Positions 16,865-25,526 of a stretch of 41,553 nt of DNA are shown here, in pieces (within the stretch, counting starts at the first letter, position 1; each line of letters opens with the position of its first letter). The notes under the pieces were generated by a model. That model was not told where the DNA came from, ran no database searches, and saw only the letters and a list, made by a program, of their open reading frames with translations. The DNA is from Bacteroidota bacterium. Lineage in GTDB: Bacteria; Bacteroidota; Bacteroidia; Chitinophagales; LD1. Location: assembly GCA_025963485.1 (NCBI GenBank), contig JAOQAO010000104.1, forward strand, positions 1 to 41,553, written 5' to 3'. The translations under genes were made by a program, and so were the position numbers.

Positions 16865-17389
16865 TTATGCTGCTCTGTCTTCGAGTGCCTTGACGAGGCC
16901 TGCGATCTTGTTGCCGGCATTGCTCTGGAGAGCGCTGATGACATTCTTCGCCGGAGACTGGAGGAGTGCGATGATATCGCCGATGAGTTCGTTCTTCGAC
17001 TTCAGGGCCGCGAGTACCGCGATCTGATTGTCTCCTACGAATGTATCACCGTCGATGAATGCGCCCTTGAGTATAGGCTTGTCATTCTTCACGCGGAACT
17101 CTTTCAATATCTTGGCAGGTACTGATCCCTCTGCAGAGAACATCACACCTGTCACGCCGTGCAGCAGTGGGAATACTGAAGTATATCCAGGGCCTACCTG
17201 CTCGAGTGCTTTCTGAATGAGTGTATTTTTAGCAACGCGGTATTCTACACCCTTGCTGAAGCAAAGACGGCGGAATGCGTTGATCTTTTCTACCGTGAGT
17301 GATGATGCATCACAGATGTAGAAGAAGTTTGTCTGGCTGAATTTATCTTTAAGTTCGGCTATTTCCTGATTTTTTTGTGCCTTATCCAT
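16865..17389 (-). CDS. rplJ: 50S ribosomal protein L10
   Basis: L10 forms the base of the ribosomal stalk: its N-terminal domain binds 23S rRNA beside L11 and its C-terminal helix carries L7/L12 dimers. The 174 residues match the family: FYICDASSLTVEKINAFRR, VEYRVAKNTLIQKAL, PAKILKEFRVKNDKPILKGA, and a C-terminal helix ending KIAGLVKALEDRAA. The start has no clear Shine-Dalgarno. The spacer to rplA is only 43 bases, too short for an E. coli-style L10 leader. The gene is followed by a terminator and not by rplL, which is unusual. Confidence 0.95.
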   Translation of the reverse strand: MDKAQKNQEIAELKDKFSQTNFFYICDASSLTVEKINAFRRLCFSKGVEYRVAKNTLIQKALEQVGPGYTSVFPLLHGVTGVMFSAEGSVPAKILKEFRVKNDKPILKGAFIDGDTFVGDNQIAVLAALKSKNELIGDIIALLQSPAKNVISALQSNAGNKIAGLVKALEDRAA

Positions 17390-17432
17390 TTTATATCTAT
17401 TTAAAAATGTTCTTTGAAAATTGGTTTAAGAA

Positions 17433-18128
17433 TTAAAGACCTGCTACGGTTTTGTAATCTACATTGATACCCGGGCTCATAGTAGACGCCAAAGAGATAC
17501 CCTTGAAATAAACACCCTTAGCTGAAGCTGGCTTCATTTTTGAGATCACATTGAGCAGCGTAGATGCGTTCTCTTCGATCTGTGCCGGTGTGAATGATAC
17601 ACGGCCTACAGATGTGTGTACGATACCAAACTTGTCTACCTTGAATGCGATCTTACCTTTCTTTACTTCTTCTACTGCTTTGCCTACTTCAGGAGATACT
17701 GTACCTGATTTAGGGTTTGGCATGAGGTTACGCGGTCCAAGTACTTTACCGAGTTTAGCGATCTTTGCCATGACGTTTGGCGTAGCGATCACTACATCAA
17801 ACTCCATCCAGCCACCTTCGATCTTCGTGACAAACTCCTCGAGACCGACGAAGTCGGCACCAGCTTTAATAGCTTCTGCTTCCTTGTCAGGAGTAGTGAG
17901 TACGAGTACGCGCTTTGTTTTGCCAGTACCGTGAGGGAGGGCTGCTGTACCACGTATAGCCTGGTCAGCTTTCTTAGGGTCTATACCCAGCATAATGTGG
18001 AGATCCACAGATGCGTCAAACTTTGTAGTGTTGACTTTTTTGATGAGCGCAGATGCCTCAGTCAGTGAGTAGCTTTTGTCTTTAGAGACGAGGCCTGCTA
18101 CTGCTTTCCTCTTTTTTGTGAGTTTCAT
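17433..18128 (-). CDS. rplA: 50S ribosomal protein L1
   Basis: L1 binds 23S rRNA at the mobile L1 stalk that moves deacylated tRNA off the E site. In many bacteria it also represses its own operon. The 231 residues show the family landmarks: [34 protein letters not shown], the conserved [15 protein letters not shown] near residue 130, and [18 protein letters not shown]. Length and start are standard. The 132-base spacer to rplK is filled by an AT-rich repeat. Confidence 0.96.
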   Translation of the reverse strand: MKLTKKRKAVAGLVSKDKSYSLTEASALIKKVNTTKFDASVDLHIMLGIDPKKADQAIRGTAALPHGTGKTKRVLVLTTPDKEAEAIKAGADFVGLEEFVTKIEGGWMEFDVVIATPNVMAKIAKLGKVLGPRNLMPNPKSGTVSPEVGKAVEEVKKGKIAFKVDKFGIVHTSVGRVSFTPAQIEENASTLLNVISKMKPASAKGVYFKGISLASTMSPGINVDYKTVAGL

Positions 18129-18179
18129 TGTTATGTGTTTTTGTGGTCAAGCGGGCCAATGAAGCCCTCCCACGGTGAT

Positions 18180-18260
18180 TAAAAAATTTGAAAATTCGTT
18201 GATTTGAAAATTTGAAGATGAATACATCATTTTCAAATTCTCAAATCTTCAAATCTGAGT
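18180..18260. repeat. AT-rich reduplicated repeat between rplK and rplA
   Basis: The words TTTGAAAATTTGAAGATGA and the near-inverse TCATTTTCAAATTCTCAAAT, then TCTTCAAATC, face each other around a short centre and could form a long imperfect hairpin. The block starts within 1 base of the rplK stop codon. Similar TTTGAAAATTTGAA words are familiar from other Bacteroidota genomes. Confidence 0.6.
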
Positions 18261-18707
18261 TTACTTCTTCTCCCAAGGTGCTGGTCCGTCCATAGTGAAT
18301 CCTGCGCTCTTAGCCGATCCTGCGACCATGCTCATAGCTGACTCTACTGTGAATGCGTTCAGATCCGGCATTTTTTCCTCAGCTATTTTGCGGATGATAT
18401 CCCAGCTGATCGCGCCTATCTTCTTGCGATTAGGCTCAGCAGATCCTGCCTGCTTCTTGCTCAGCTCCATGAGGAGTGCGTGTGCAGGAGGCGTCTTGAT
18501 GATAAAGTCAAAAGATTTGTCCGTGTATACGGTGATCACTACCGGCAAAATTTTGCCTTGTTTGTCTTGCGTACGTGCGTTGAATTGTTTGCAAAACTCC
18601 ATGATGTTCACACCCTTCGATCCGAGTGCCGGTCCGATAGGTGGAGCAGGGTTAGCTTGTCCGCCTTTTACCTGGAGCTTGATGAACGTTTGAATTTCCT
18701 TAGCCAT
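18261..18707 (-). CDS. rplK: 50S ribosomal protein L11
   Basis: L11 sits at the GTPase-associated centre of the 50S subunit and is contacted by elongation factors. The 148 residues are a complete match: [20 protein letters not shown] with the proline-rich N-terminal domain that thiostrepton contacts, [31 protein letters not shown], and the rRNA-binding C-terminal domain ending [10 protein letters not shown]. Order with nusG and rplA is standard. Confidence 0.97.
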   Translation of the reverse strand: MAKEIQTFIKLQVKGGQANPAPPIGPALGSKGVNIMEFCKQFNARTQDKQGKILPVVITVYTDKSFDFIIKTPPAHALLMELSKKQAGSAEPNRKKIGAISWDIIRKIAEEKMPDLNAFTVESAMSMVAGSAKSAGFTMDGPAPWEKK

Positions 18708-18830
18708 AATATATACTTGTTATAAGTGTTATTAATAATAATGAGATGTCTTGTCACGCACCGAGGGAATCTGAAAACGGAAGCAGTCACCCTATTCCTC
18801 TATGCTTTTTCTATCTCTTTTGTTTTTTTA

Positions 18831-18862
18831 CCCTAAATCCCTAAAGGGACTTTAATACAATT
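18831..18862 (+). repeat. CCCTAAAT...TTTAATACAA intergenic repeat in the nusG-rplK spacer
   Basis: Plus-strand words CCCTAAATCCCTAAAGGGAC and TTTAATACAATT form a small palindrome plus the shared tail found at several other intergenic sites (21356, 31421, 33980, 32547). Confidence 0.65.
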
Positions 18863-18871
18863 TGCTTTTGA

Positions 18872-19429
18872 TTATACGATCTTCTCTACCTGCGTGAAAT
18901 TGACCTCTACAGGTGTCTTTCTGCCAAATATCTTCACGGTCACTTTCAGCTTCTTCTTCTCGCTATTGATCTCTTCGATAGTACCGACGAAATCATTGAA
19001 CGGTCCGTCTACGATCTTCACTTCTTCATTGATGATAAATGGCTCAGCCATAGTCTCACCGGAGTCGAGCATCTCGTCTACCGTGCCGAGCAACTTCTTG
19101 ACCTCAGCGAGGCGAAGCGACTCAGGGGTCTTGCCACCGAGGAAGCCCAGATTGCCATGTACCTGGCGCAGCTGCTGGATGATCTCCGCCGACATCAGCT
19201 TCTCATCTACCTCGAGGTACAGGTACCCCGGGAAAAGGTTCTTTTCCTTGATCGTCTTCTTGCCATTCTTGATCGTATATACTTTCTCAGTAGGTACGAG
19301 AACGGTCGATATGATATGATCCATTTTTGACCTGCTGATCTCCAGCATCAGGTGCTCGCGTATTTTGCGCTCCTGACCACTGATGACCCGCATCACAAAC
19401 CACTTTTTCTCTTCAGCCATGCTATTCAT
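18872..19429 (-). CDS. nusG: transcription termination/antitermination factor NusG
   Basis: NusG binds RNA polymerase at the clamp, raises processivity and links it to Rho or to ribosomal S10. The 185 residues contain the NGN domain (KKWFVMRVISGQERKIREH, LFPGYLYLEVD, VHGNLGFLGG) and a C-terminal KOW domain (VKIVDGPFNDFVGTIEEINS...KLKVTVKIFGRKTPVEV). The annotated ATG lies 3 bases after the secE stop; a second ATG three codons later (MAEEKKW) is equally possible. It is co-transcribed with secE. Confidence 0.96.
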   Translation of the reverse strand: MNSMAEEKKWFVMRVISGQERKIREHLMLEISRSKMDHIISTVLVPTEKVYTIKNGKKTIKEKNLFPGYLYLEVDEKLMSAEIIQQLRQVHGNLGFLGGKTPESLRLAEVKKLLGTVDEMLDSGETMAEPFIINEEVKIVDGPFNDFVGTIEEINSEKKKLKVTVKIFGRKTPVEVNFTQVEKIV

Positions 19430-19432
19430 TAT

Positions 19433-19627
19433 TTAGTGGATCAGTTTATATAGTCCGAATGAGCCCCATTTGGAGGCCAGGTCCATAGCCAGTACCAGCA
19501 GCGCCATGATGACAGCTGCGATCAGTACTACGATAGCGCTCTGCTGCAGCTCCGGCCAGGTAGGCCATGACACTTTGTGTACCAGCTCGTCATAAGCCTC
19601 CTCTACGTACAATACTATTTTATTCAT
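19433..19627 (-). CDS. secE: preprotein translocase subunit SecE
   Basis: SecE clamps SecY in the Sec translocon. This is the short single-span form (64 residues) normal for most bacteria: a cytoplasmic amphipathic helix with YDELVHKVSWPTWPELQQS, then one membrane helix at about 31-52. A GGAAG sequence just before the ATG is one of the few Shine-Dalgarno-like sites here. It lies between tRNA-Trp and nusG. Confidence 0.95.
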   Translation of the reverse strand: MNKIVLYVEEAYDELVHKVSWPTWPELQQSAIVVLIAAVIMALLVLAMDLASKWGSFGLYKLIH

Positions 19628-19684
19628 CTTCCAATTTTATTGACAACCAGCCTTTTGACAGGCCGATCCTGTTATTAAAACCTG

Positions 19685-19755
19685 CACGGGAACAAGGATT
19701 CGAACCCTGATCAAAGGTTTTGGAGACCTCTATTCTACCATTGAACTATTCCCGT
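19685..19755 (-). tRNA. trpT: tRNA-Trp (anticodon CCA)
   Basis: The minus strand folds as a full cloverleaf of 71 bases. The acceptor stem is ACGGGAA/TTCCCGT, the D arm GTTC...GAAT, the anticodon stem GAGGT/ACCTT with loop CTCCAAA (anticodon CCA), and the T arm CAGGG-TTCGAAT-CCTTG, with discriminator G. The 3' end reads GCA, so CCA is not fully encoded. It heads the secE-nusG-rplKAJ operon, a conserved arrangement in bacteria. Confidence 0.95.
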
Positions 19756-19809
19756 ATATCTCTCCCGAAAAGGCAAACTCCTTTTCTGCCGTTCTCTTAA
19801 AACGGGACG

Positions 19810-19838
19810 CAAATATAGAAATATACCCTGATTTCCAA
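19810..19838 (-). promoter_or_regulatory. consensus promoter of the tRNA-Trp/secE/nusG/rplKAJ operon
   Basis: On the minus strand TTG (19838-19836), an 18-base spacer and TATATTTG (19817-19810) match the Bacteroidota sigma-ABfr promoter. It lies 55 bases before the tRNA 5' end. Confidence 0.75.
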
Positions 19839-19888
19839 AAGTATGGGCTCTTTTTAATTTAACAAGGGGGATCGCGCCCGCCGATCTA

Positions 19889-20641
19889 TCAGAAATGCAC
19901 ACCAGCCATCAGCGACACGCCATGAGACAGCCCAAAGTTATCCACCGTATTGTACCCATAATAGGTACTATAGCTGTATTTGACTCCTATCAGCTTATAG
20001 CCCAGTGCGAGGGACACACCCACCTTCTTATTGATAGATGCCTTGACACCGAACTGTGGGTTGAACACCATTCCATGAAAAATATAGTTGCTCGAACCGC
20101 CATAGTAGCCAGATGATATCTGCGTGAGCTGCATATTGTACCCCACTCCGACGGCAAAAAACGGTGTAACCCTCTTCTTGAGGAAATTGACCCTCATATC
20201 CATGAATATCGGAATATTGTAGGTATTTACCCTGGAGATATCTGCGCCCACCCCCAGTCCCATAGAGAAGATCCGGTTGAACTGGTAGCCATTGATAATA
20301 GCCAGCGATGCCATAGGCAGGTTGCCACCCGCAGGGAAATCGCTCAAACCTACCTGTGCGATACCATAATAGCCTTTAGCCTTGGTCTGGAAACCGCCTG
20401 CTTCGGCAGCAGCATCGCCTTTCAGCTCCTCACGCGTCACCTTTTCGATCTCTTCAAATTTGTAAACAAACAGGTTAGCTCCGCTTTTGATCTTGATAGA
20501 CACATTGGGGACGAACTCCACGATCATACCGTGGATGACGGAGCCGTTCTTGAGATAGACCACCTCCTCATATTTAGCCGACTGGGCAAATGCGAGAGTA
20601 CATGCGAAAACAAAACAGAGGATTGAGATTACTTTTTTCAT
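19889..20641 (-). CDS. outer-membrane beta-barrel protein with N-terminal beta domain
   Basis: This 250-residue protein has a signal peptide (about 1-19, ACTLAFAQ). Residues 22-70 form a small beta domain (VVYLKNGSVIHGMIVEFVP, NLFVYKFEEIEKVTREEL) that I have seen in front of many Bacteroidota barrels. From about 88 to the end there are eight or so amphipathic strands (GYYGIAQVGLSDFPAGG, FFAVGVGYNMQL, VSLALGYKLIGVKYS) ending in the aromatic C-terminus VSLMAGVHF that barrel proteins use for BAM insertion. The substrate or role is unknown. It has its own strong promoter. Confidence 0.75.
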   Translation of the reverse strand: MKKVISILCFVFACTLAFAQSAKYEEVVYLKNGSVIHGMIVEFVPNVSIKIKSGANLFVYKFEEIEKVTREELKGDAAAEAGGFQTKAKGYYGIAQVGLSDFPAGGNLPMASLAIINGYQFNRIFSMGLGVGADISRVNTYNIPIFMDMRVNFLKKRVTPFFAVGVGYNMQLTQISSGYYGGSSNYIFHGMVFNPQFGVKASINKKVGVSLALGYKLIGVKYSYSTYYGYNTVDNFGLSHGVSLMAGVHF

Positions 20642-20662
20642 AGTTGTTATTTTTTAGGTGCG

Positions 20663-20692
20663 CAAATATATAAATGAAAATCAACCGCGCAA
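20663..20692 (-). promoter_or_regulatory. consensus promoter of the barrel gene
   Basis: On the minus strand TTG (20692-20690), a 19-base spacer and TATATTTG (20670-20663) match the Bacteroidota consensus exactly. The -7 box is 21 bases before the ATG. Confidence 0.8.
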
Positions 20693-20815
20693 AAAATTAT
20701 GAGTGAATGAGTTACGTCCACTCAAAAAAGAACCTGCCTACTCGTATTCGGGCGCGGGTACATGGATGAGATGTATAATGGATGATGGTTGCCCGGCATG
20801 GCAATTAGCATTTGA

Positions 20816-20849
20816 TTGCAATTATATAAGGTTTTCATTGCTACATTTG
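20816..20849 (+). promoter_or_regulatory. promoter of the NUDIX gene
   Basis: TTG at 20816-20818 and TACATTTG at 20842-20849 (spacer 23, slightly long) resemble the Bacteroidota promoter. They lie upstream of the ATG at 20870 and overlap the longest possible reading frame, which argues against a TTG start at 20816. Confidence 0.5.
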
Positions 20850-20869
20850 TCGAAACATTCTATCCGGAT

Positions 20870-21355
20870 ATGATCTTAAGGAGATTTAATATACGCGTCT
20901 ATGGCATCCTGATCAATGAACATGACCATGTACTCGTATCAGATGAGCTGATTAGGGGCAAATACACAACTAAATTTCCCGGCGGAGGACTGGAGCTGGG
21001 CGAGGGACTGAGAGATGGCCTGATACGCGAGTTTCAGGAGGAGTGCGGAGTGGATGTGACGGTGACAGATCATTACTACACGACCGATTTTTATGTTCCT
21101 TCCTCTTTTGACGATGAGAGCCAGGTCATATCTATATACTATAAGTGTTTCTGTCCCGCCTGGCAGCAGATCAGGACCTCGCACAAAAAATTTGATTTTG
21201 TAGTCAAGCCCGGCATCGATGCGGAGGCTTTCAGATGGATAGCGCTGGGGGACCTCGATCTGGAGACAGATGTGAATCTACCTATAGATAAAGTGGTAGT
21301 CGGAATGCTGATAGAAGGTCATCATAAAGTGGGATTTAAAATATCAACAGACTAG
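20870..21355 (+). CDS. NUDIX hydrolase
   Basis: NUDIX enzymes cleave nucleoside diphosphates linked to another group. The protein has a perfect Nudix box at about residues 42-64: GGLELGEGLRDGLIREF followed by QEECGV, fitting Gx5Ex7REx2EExG. I chose the ATG at 20870 (161 residues) because the extra 18 codons back to a TTG at 20816 overlap a promoter-like TACATTTG and do not belong to the fold, which starts at IRVYGILINEHDHVLV. The substrate cannot be told; the early KFPGGG motif is common to many subfamilies. It is transcribed alone, and its stop codon is followed at once by an intergenic repeat. Confidence 0.85.
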   Translation: MILRRFNIRVYGILINEHDHVLVSDELIRGKYTTKFPGGGLELGEGLRDGLIREFQEECGVDVTVTDHYYTTDFYVPSSFDDESQVISIYYKCFCPAWQQIRTSHKKFDFVVKPGIDAEAFRWIALGDLDLETDVNLPIDKVVVGMLIEGHHKVGFKISTD

Positions 21356-21386
21356 GCCCCAAACCCCAAAGGGGCTTTAATACAAT
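21356..21386 (+). repeat. CCCCAAACCCC...TTTAATACAAT repeat at the NUDIX stop codon
   Basis: The word GCCCCAAACCCCAAAGGGGC forms a palindrome and is followed by TTTAATACAAT. It is closely related to the arms at 3240-3380. It starts at the first base after the TAG and may double as a terminator. Confidence 0.7.
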
Positions 21387-21409
21387 AGAGCAGGAGTAAA
21401 TGATATAAA

Positions 21410-22825
21410 ATGCAGAAGGAACAGCTAAGCATATTTGATATATTCAAGATCGGTGTCGGGCCTTCGAGTTCGCATACTCTTGGGCCCTGGCGTGCAGCGG
21501 AGCGCTTTCTCAGAGAGGTGAGCGATATATCACGCATTGAAAAAATACAGGTCCGCCTCTACGGCTCACTCGCGAAAACCGGTAAAGGGCACGGTACCGA
21601 CATTGCCGTGATGATGGGGCTCAGCGGGGCCGATCCGGTGACATTTGATACCACGCTGCTCACGCCTACCATAGACGGCATCAAAGAGTCCGGCAAGATC
21701 AAACTGCAAGGCAAAAAAGAAATCCCCTTTGACTATAATGAAGATCTGCTCTTCCTGAAACGCGAGAGCCTTCCCTTTCATCCTAATGCACTGCGGCTGA
21801 AAGCGACTTTTACTGATGGCATAGAGCAGGAAGAAACATACTATAGTATAGGTGGCGGCTTCGTAGCCAAAGAAGGCGAAGAAGGTTCTGCCAAAAACTA
21901 TATCAGCGTTCGCTATGATGTGAGCGATGGCGATGAGCTCCTGCAAAACTGCATGGGCGCAGGGCTAAATATATCGGAGCTTGTGCTCGAAAATGAAAAT
22001 GCCTGGCGCAGCTCTACTGAAACAATAGCGGGTATCAAAAAGATATGGGAAACGATGGTGGACTGTATCTGGCGGGGCTGCCATGCCAGCGGCATACTGC
22101 CCGGCGGGCTCAATGTATCGCGCAGGGCAGCGCTGATGAATAAAAAACTCCTCAAAGGACATCCTTACAATAACAAAGAAGAATGGCTGAAGGCGATCAA
22201 AACCACAGCGGATACATTCCAGGATGTGCTGAACTGGGTGAGCTGTTTTGCCTTGGCGGTGAATGAAGAGAATGCCGCCTTCGGGCGCGTAGTCACCGCT
22301 CCTACCAATGGCGCTGCAGGTGTTGTCCCATCCGTGCTGATGTATCAGCAACTATTCTGCAAGGGAACGGAACAGGATGTGATCCGATTCATAGCCACAG
22401 CCTCTGAGATCGGTGCACTATTCAAACGCGGAGCTACTATCTCTGCCGCGATGGGAGGTTGCCAGGCGGAAATCGGCGTATCGTCGGCCATGGCCGCAGG
22501 TGCGCTCACCGAGTGCATGGGCGGTGACCCGAGCCAGGCACTGCAGGCAGCAGAGATCGCGATGGAGCATCACCTCGGCATGACCTGCGACCCTATAGGA
22601 GGCCTCGTGCAGATACCGTGTATAGAGCGAAACACAATGGGCTCGATCAAAGCCATTACAGCTGCGCAACTCGCCCTTCAGAGCGATCCCAATGTGGCCA
22701 AAGTATCTCTCGACGCGGTGATCAAGACCATGTGGGAGACCGCTCTCGACATGAACTCCAAATACAAGGAAACTGCGGATGGCGGACTCTCGCAGACGGT
22801 GCCTCTGAGCCTACCGGAGTGTTAG
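21410..22825 (+). CDS. sdaA: L-serine ammonia-lyase, single-chain iron-sulfur type
   Basis: This enzyme deaminates L-serine to pyruvate with a [4Fe-4S] cluster. The 471 residues contain both halves in one chain. The N-terminal beta domain has [20 protein letters not shown] and [11 protein letters not shown]. The catalytic alpha domain has [13 protein letters not shown] and [16 protein letters not shown]. Cluster ligands are visible as C351 (GGCQAEIG), C393 (MTCDPIGG) and C404 (QIPCIERN). The final residue, C471, fits the tail-in-mouth arrangement known from the Legionella enzyme, in which the C-terminal cysteine caps the fourth iron until substrate displaces it. An ATG at 21396 opens only a two-codon frame, so 21410 is the start. 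Confidence 0.95.
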   Translation: MQKEQLSIFDIFKIGVGPSSSHTLGPWRAAERFLREVSDISRIEKIQVRLYGSLAKTGKGHGTDIAVMMGLSGADPVTFDTTLLTPTIDGIKESGKIKLQGKKEIPFDYNEDLLFLKRESLPFHPNALRLKATFTDGIEQEETYYSIGGGFVAKEGEEGSAKNYISVRYDVSDGDELLQNCMGAGLNISELVLENENAWRSSTETIAGIKKIWETMVDCIWRGCHASGILPGGLNVSRRAALMNKKLLKGHPYNNKEEWLKAIKTTADTFQDVLNWVSCFALAVNEENAAFGRVVTAPTNGAAGVVPSVLMYQQLFCKGTEQDVIRFIATASEIGALFKRGATISAAMGGCQAEIGVSSAMAAGALTECMGGDPSQALQAAEIAMEHHLGMTCDPIGGLVQIPCIERNTMGSIKAITAAQLALQSDPNVAKVSLDAVIKTMWETALDMNSKYKETADGGLSQTVPLSLPEC

Positions 22826-22842
22826 TTTTCACATCCCGCCTA

Positions 22843-22872
22843 TTGCTTTAAACCTTCGCCTTATTATATTTG
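22843..22872 (+). promoter_or_regulatory. consensus promoter of the 542-residue T9SS cargo gene
   Basis: TTG (22843-22845), a 19-base spacer and TATATTTG (22865-22872) match the Bacteroidota promoter exactly. The ATG follows 16 bases later. This shows the cargo gene is not simply read through from sdaA. Confidence 0.85.
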
Positions 22873-22888
22873 CACAAAACTATTTGCC

Positions 22889-24517
22889 ATGAAAACGTAT
22901 TTGCTAGCTTTTGCTATGTTCCTTTCCTTGATCTCTGAGGCCCAGTACTGCGGCACATCAGGTCCGTCCTCTTGCACTTCTGACAGCAGCCTGACTACCC
23001 CCGGCCTGACGGATTATCACAATTTCCCATGTGTCTCGCAGGGAATAGCCTTTTCTGAAACTATACAGCTGTACGTTCCAGCTTCCGTGGCATTTTCCGG
23101 CCTGACGGTGCCGGTCGACAGCATCCACATAGATTCTATCACCAATCTGCCATGCGGCCTCTGCTGGTCCACCAATAAGGCATCACTAACATTCAGCGGC
23201 AGTGAGCGCGGCTGCATAAATCTATCCGGTACGAGTACGGATGCTACAGGCACTTATTCCCTCGGTCTGTACGGTACTGCCTACACCGCCTTTGGCGCTT
23301 TCCCCGGATCACTCAATACGTATTGGGGCAATTTTTATGTATTTGTAAAAGCTCCTTCTGATGCGTGCAGCCACGGCGTAGGTACACTCCTGGCCGCATG
23401 TGGAGCGCATACCAGCTGCACGATCACACCGCAGGTGCAGCAACTGATCCCTGTCTCTCCTTGTGGAGACGGAGGTGATACGGCTGTATTCACTCTCACT
23501 GCTCCATATCTATCTCAGGTATGGATGACCCCGACAGATACTTTCCATACGCCTACGATTACGGTCGATACACATACCCCACAATATATGACACTGCGAG
23601 TGACAGATTCTGCTCTGTGCACCGGTACACTCACTATTTTCCTGAATTATACAGGAGGGCATTTGTCACCCCAGATCTGTTACTTCACTACAGATACGTC
23701 CCTGTCCCGACCTAATGTAGTAGTAGCCGCCCAGCGCAACAATATCTTTCATGACATCGATTATCTAGGACTGTATGGCAGTAGTACTGGTACTAATTAT
23801 GACACCATGATCACTTCTATCAATCCATCCTTGCAGGCTATTTTCACCGATACGGTGATATACAAATATTATGCTTTACAAGGCCCTGCGGGATGCAGCA
23901 CGACTACTGTCGGCACTGGTTTTGTCGAATACTCCAGGCTCACAGTAGATAGCAATGCATCAGGCTATCCTACACTGTCATGGCCACTTCAGTTTCCGAT
24001 CACCTATTCTTCCGTCTACGTATTTGCACGTGTGCCGGGAGGAGCATGGCAGGTGATAGACAGCATTTTTGGCATCACAGGTACCAATCTGCAGGTCACC
24101 TATGTAGATCAGTATCCTACCTCGGCACATATGGACTACATGCTCGGATATAATCTCAATAACGCCTGTGACCCAAGCCGTACTGCGAATAAAACCGTCT
24201 TCACCAATGCCAGCAAAGCGCAAGTCCGGCAGGCTCTCGTGACCACCCGTCCTGCAGGTATATCAGACCTGAGCACACTGCCGCTTATAGACATATACCC
24301 CAATCCTGCCACGGATAAAATAAATGTACTTCTACACGGAGTGACTGATGCAGTGAGTATAGCGATATATGATATGACGGGCAAGCTGACAGCAGGCAAG
24401 GAAGCATCCATCGGACAAACCGCTATTGATATATCTGCCCTTGCCAGCGGTATTTATCTGCTCAAAGCCACAGACCACGGACGTATCCTGGCAGTGAAAA
24501 AGATCGTGAAGAACTGA
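22889..24517 (+). CDS. secreted T9SS cargo protein
   Basis: This 542-residue protein has a signal peptide (about 1-19, LISEAQ). Its first 160 residues are cysteine-rich (QYCGTSGPSSCTSD, LPCGLCWSTNKASL, GSERGCINLSG) and form a beta domain I have seen in other Bacteroidota cargo. Two or three Ig-like stretches follow (VFTLTAPYLSQVWMTPTDTF). It ends in a type A sorting domain (IDIYPNPATDKINVLL, IAIYDMTGKLTAG, ASGIYLLKATDHG). It should be attached to the surface or released by the T9SS. No enzymatic motif is visible. Confidence 0.8.
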   Translation: MKTYLLAFAMFLSLISEAQYCGTSGPSSCTSDSSLTTPGLTDYHNFPCVSQGIAFSETIQLYVPASVAFSGLTVPVDSIHIDSITNLPCGLCWSTNKASLTFSGSERGCINLSGTSTDATGTYSLGLYGTAYTAFGAFPGSLNTYWGNFYVFVKAPSDACSHGVGTLLAACGAHTSCTITPQVQQLIPVSPCGDGGDTAVFTLTAPYLSQVWMTPTDTFHTPTITVDTHTPQYMTLRVTDSALCTGTLTIFLNYTGGHLSPQICYFTTDTSLSRPNVVVAAQRNNIFHDIDYLGLYGSSTGTNYDTMITSINPSLQAIFTDTVIYKYYALQGPAGCSTTTVGTGFVEYSRLTVDSNASGYPTLSWPLQFPITYSSVYVFARVPGGAWQVIDSIFGITGTNLQVTYVDQYPTSAHMDYMLGYNLNNACDPSRTANKTVFTNASKAQVRQALVTTRPAGISDLSTLPLIDIYPNPATDKINVLLHGVTDAVSIAIYDMTGKLTAGKEASIGQTAIDISALASGIYLLKATDHGRILAVKKIVKN

Positions 24518-24572
24518 CCTTTACTCACTAGCTTGTAATTGACCGAGGCTTCCTGCGTTATCTTATTTGCGT

Positions 24573-24580
24573 TACCTTTG
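24573..24580 (+). promoter_or_regulatory. -7 element of the DUF1573-ruvX operon
   Basis: TACCTTTG matches TAnnTTTG and is 17 bases before the ATG at 24598. No clear TTG stands at the -33 distance. Confidence 0.5.
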
Positions 24581-24597
24581 TACAGCATTTTAATAGC

Positions 24598-25116
24598 ATG
24601 AAATATATAAACACCATACTTCTCGTCGTGATAGCTATCGCTTTGGGGGGCAATTTTTATCTCGACCATAAAAGAGATGTGGCCATCCAAGCTAAGGCCG
24701 AAGCGGCCGCTGCACCTAAAAAAGAAGATGAGCCAAGCCCGTTTGACAAGATGCCAACGGATCCGATGCACGATCCACACGCTATGCGTTCGGGCCCGGT
24801 CACGACCATTAGTTTTGAGAAGACAGTACATGACTTTGGTCGCATAGAATCGGGACCACTATACAAGACCTCTTTCAAATTTACCAATACAGGCAAATAT
24901 GAACTGATCGTCAGCGGCGCCAAAACATCATGCGGCTGTACTGTGCCTAGTTTCTTAAGTAAACCCGTCAAGCCGGGTGAGACCGGTGATATATTTGTAG
25001 AGTTTGACTCTAAGGGCAGAACAGGCCAGCAAGTCAAGCTCATCACCGTCACTACCAATACCGATCCTAAAGAAAATGTCCTCACTATCAAATCAAACCC
25101 ATACGTCAAAAACTAA
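24598..25116 (+). CDS. DUF1573 domain protein, membrane-anchored
   Basis: This 172-residue protein has an N-terminal membrane helix or uncleaved signal (about 4-22, NTILLVVIAIALGGNFYLD). A charged linker follows, then one DUF1573 Ig-like (ASH/MSP-like) domain at about 68-170. The domain is typical: VHDFGRIESGPLYKTSFKFT, NTGKYELIVSGAKTSCGCTV, KPGETGDIFVEFDSKGRTGQ. The GCT cysteine motif is a family hallmark. The function of DUF1573 proteins is unknown; they are abundant in Bacteroidota periplasm. The stop codon shares one base with the ruvX start, so the two are translationally coupled. Confidence 0.88.
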   Translation: MKYINTILLVVIAIALGGNFYLDHKRDVAIQAKAEAAAAPKKEDEPSPFDKMPTDPMHDPHAMRSGPVTTISFEKTVHDFGRIESGPLYKTSFKFTNTGKYELIVSGAKTSCGCTVPSFLSKPVKPGETGDIFVEFDSKGRTGQQVKLITVTTNTDPKENVLTIKSNPYVKN

Positions 25117-25526
25117 TGGCTAGGATCATGGCATTTGACTATGGGCAGAAACGCGTGGGCGTGGCGGCGACAGACCCGCTACAGATAATAGCCAATGCTG
25201 TGGACACGATAGAGACCAAACTGATTTTTGATTTCATCAAAAACTACCTGGCCAAAGAGCAGGTGGAGACTTTTGTGGTAGGATTTCCTTACAATGATGG
25301 TTTCAAAGACAATGCGGTGGTGCCGTACATCAATAAATTTATAGCCCGGCTGCAGCAGGCCTATCCCCATATACCAGTCGTCAAAGCCGATGAAAGCTTC
25401 ACCTCGCGCATGGCTATGGAGACAATGATCCTCAGCGGCGTGAATAAAAAGGAACGCCGGAAGAAAGAAAATTTAGACAAAATAAGCGCAACTATTATCT
25501 TGCAATCATATATGGAGGGAAGATAG
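25116..25526 (+). CDS. ruvX: RuvX/YqgF family RNase H-fold nuclease
   Basis: YqgF trims the 5' end of pre-16S rRNA in E. coli and was first proposed to resolve Holliday junctions. The 136 residues have the RNase H-fold motifs: AFDYGQKRVGVAATDP with the first acidic residue D8, FVVGFPYNDG in the middle strand, and VVKADESFTSRMA with D and E near residue 91. The ATG overlaps the preceding stop (TAATG). It is followed at once by a string of reduplicated repeats and then def. Confidence 0.93.
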   Translation: MARIMAFDYGQKRVGVAATDPLQIIANAVDTIETKLIFDFIKNYLAKEQVETFVVGFPYNDGFKDNAVVPYINKFIARLQQAYPHIPVVKADESFTSRMAMETMILSGVNKKERRKKENLDKISATIILQSYMEGR

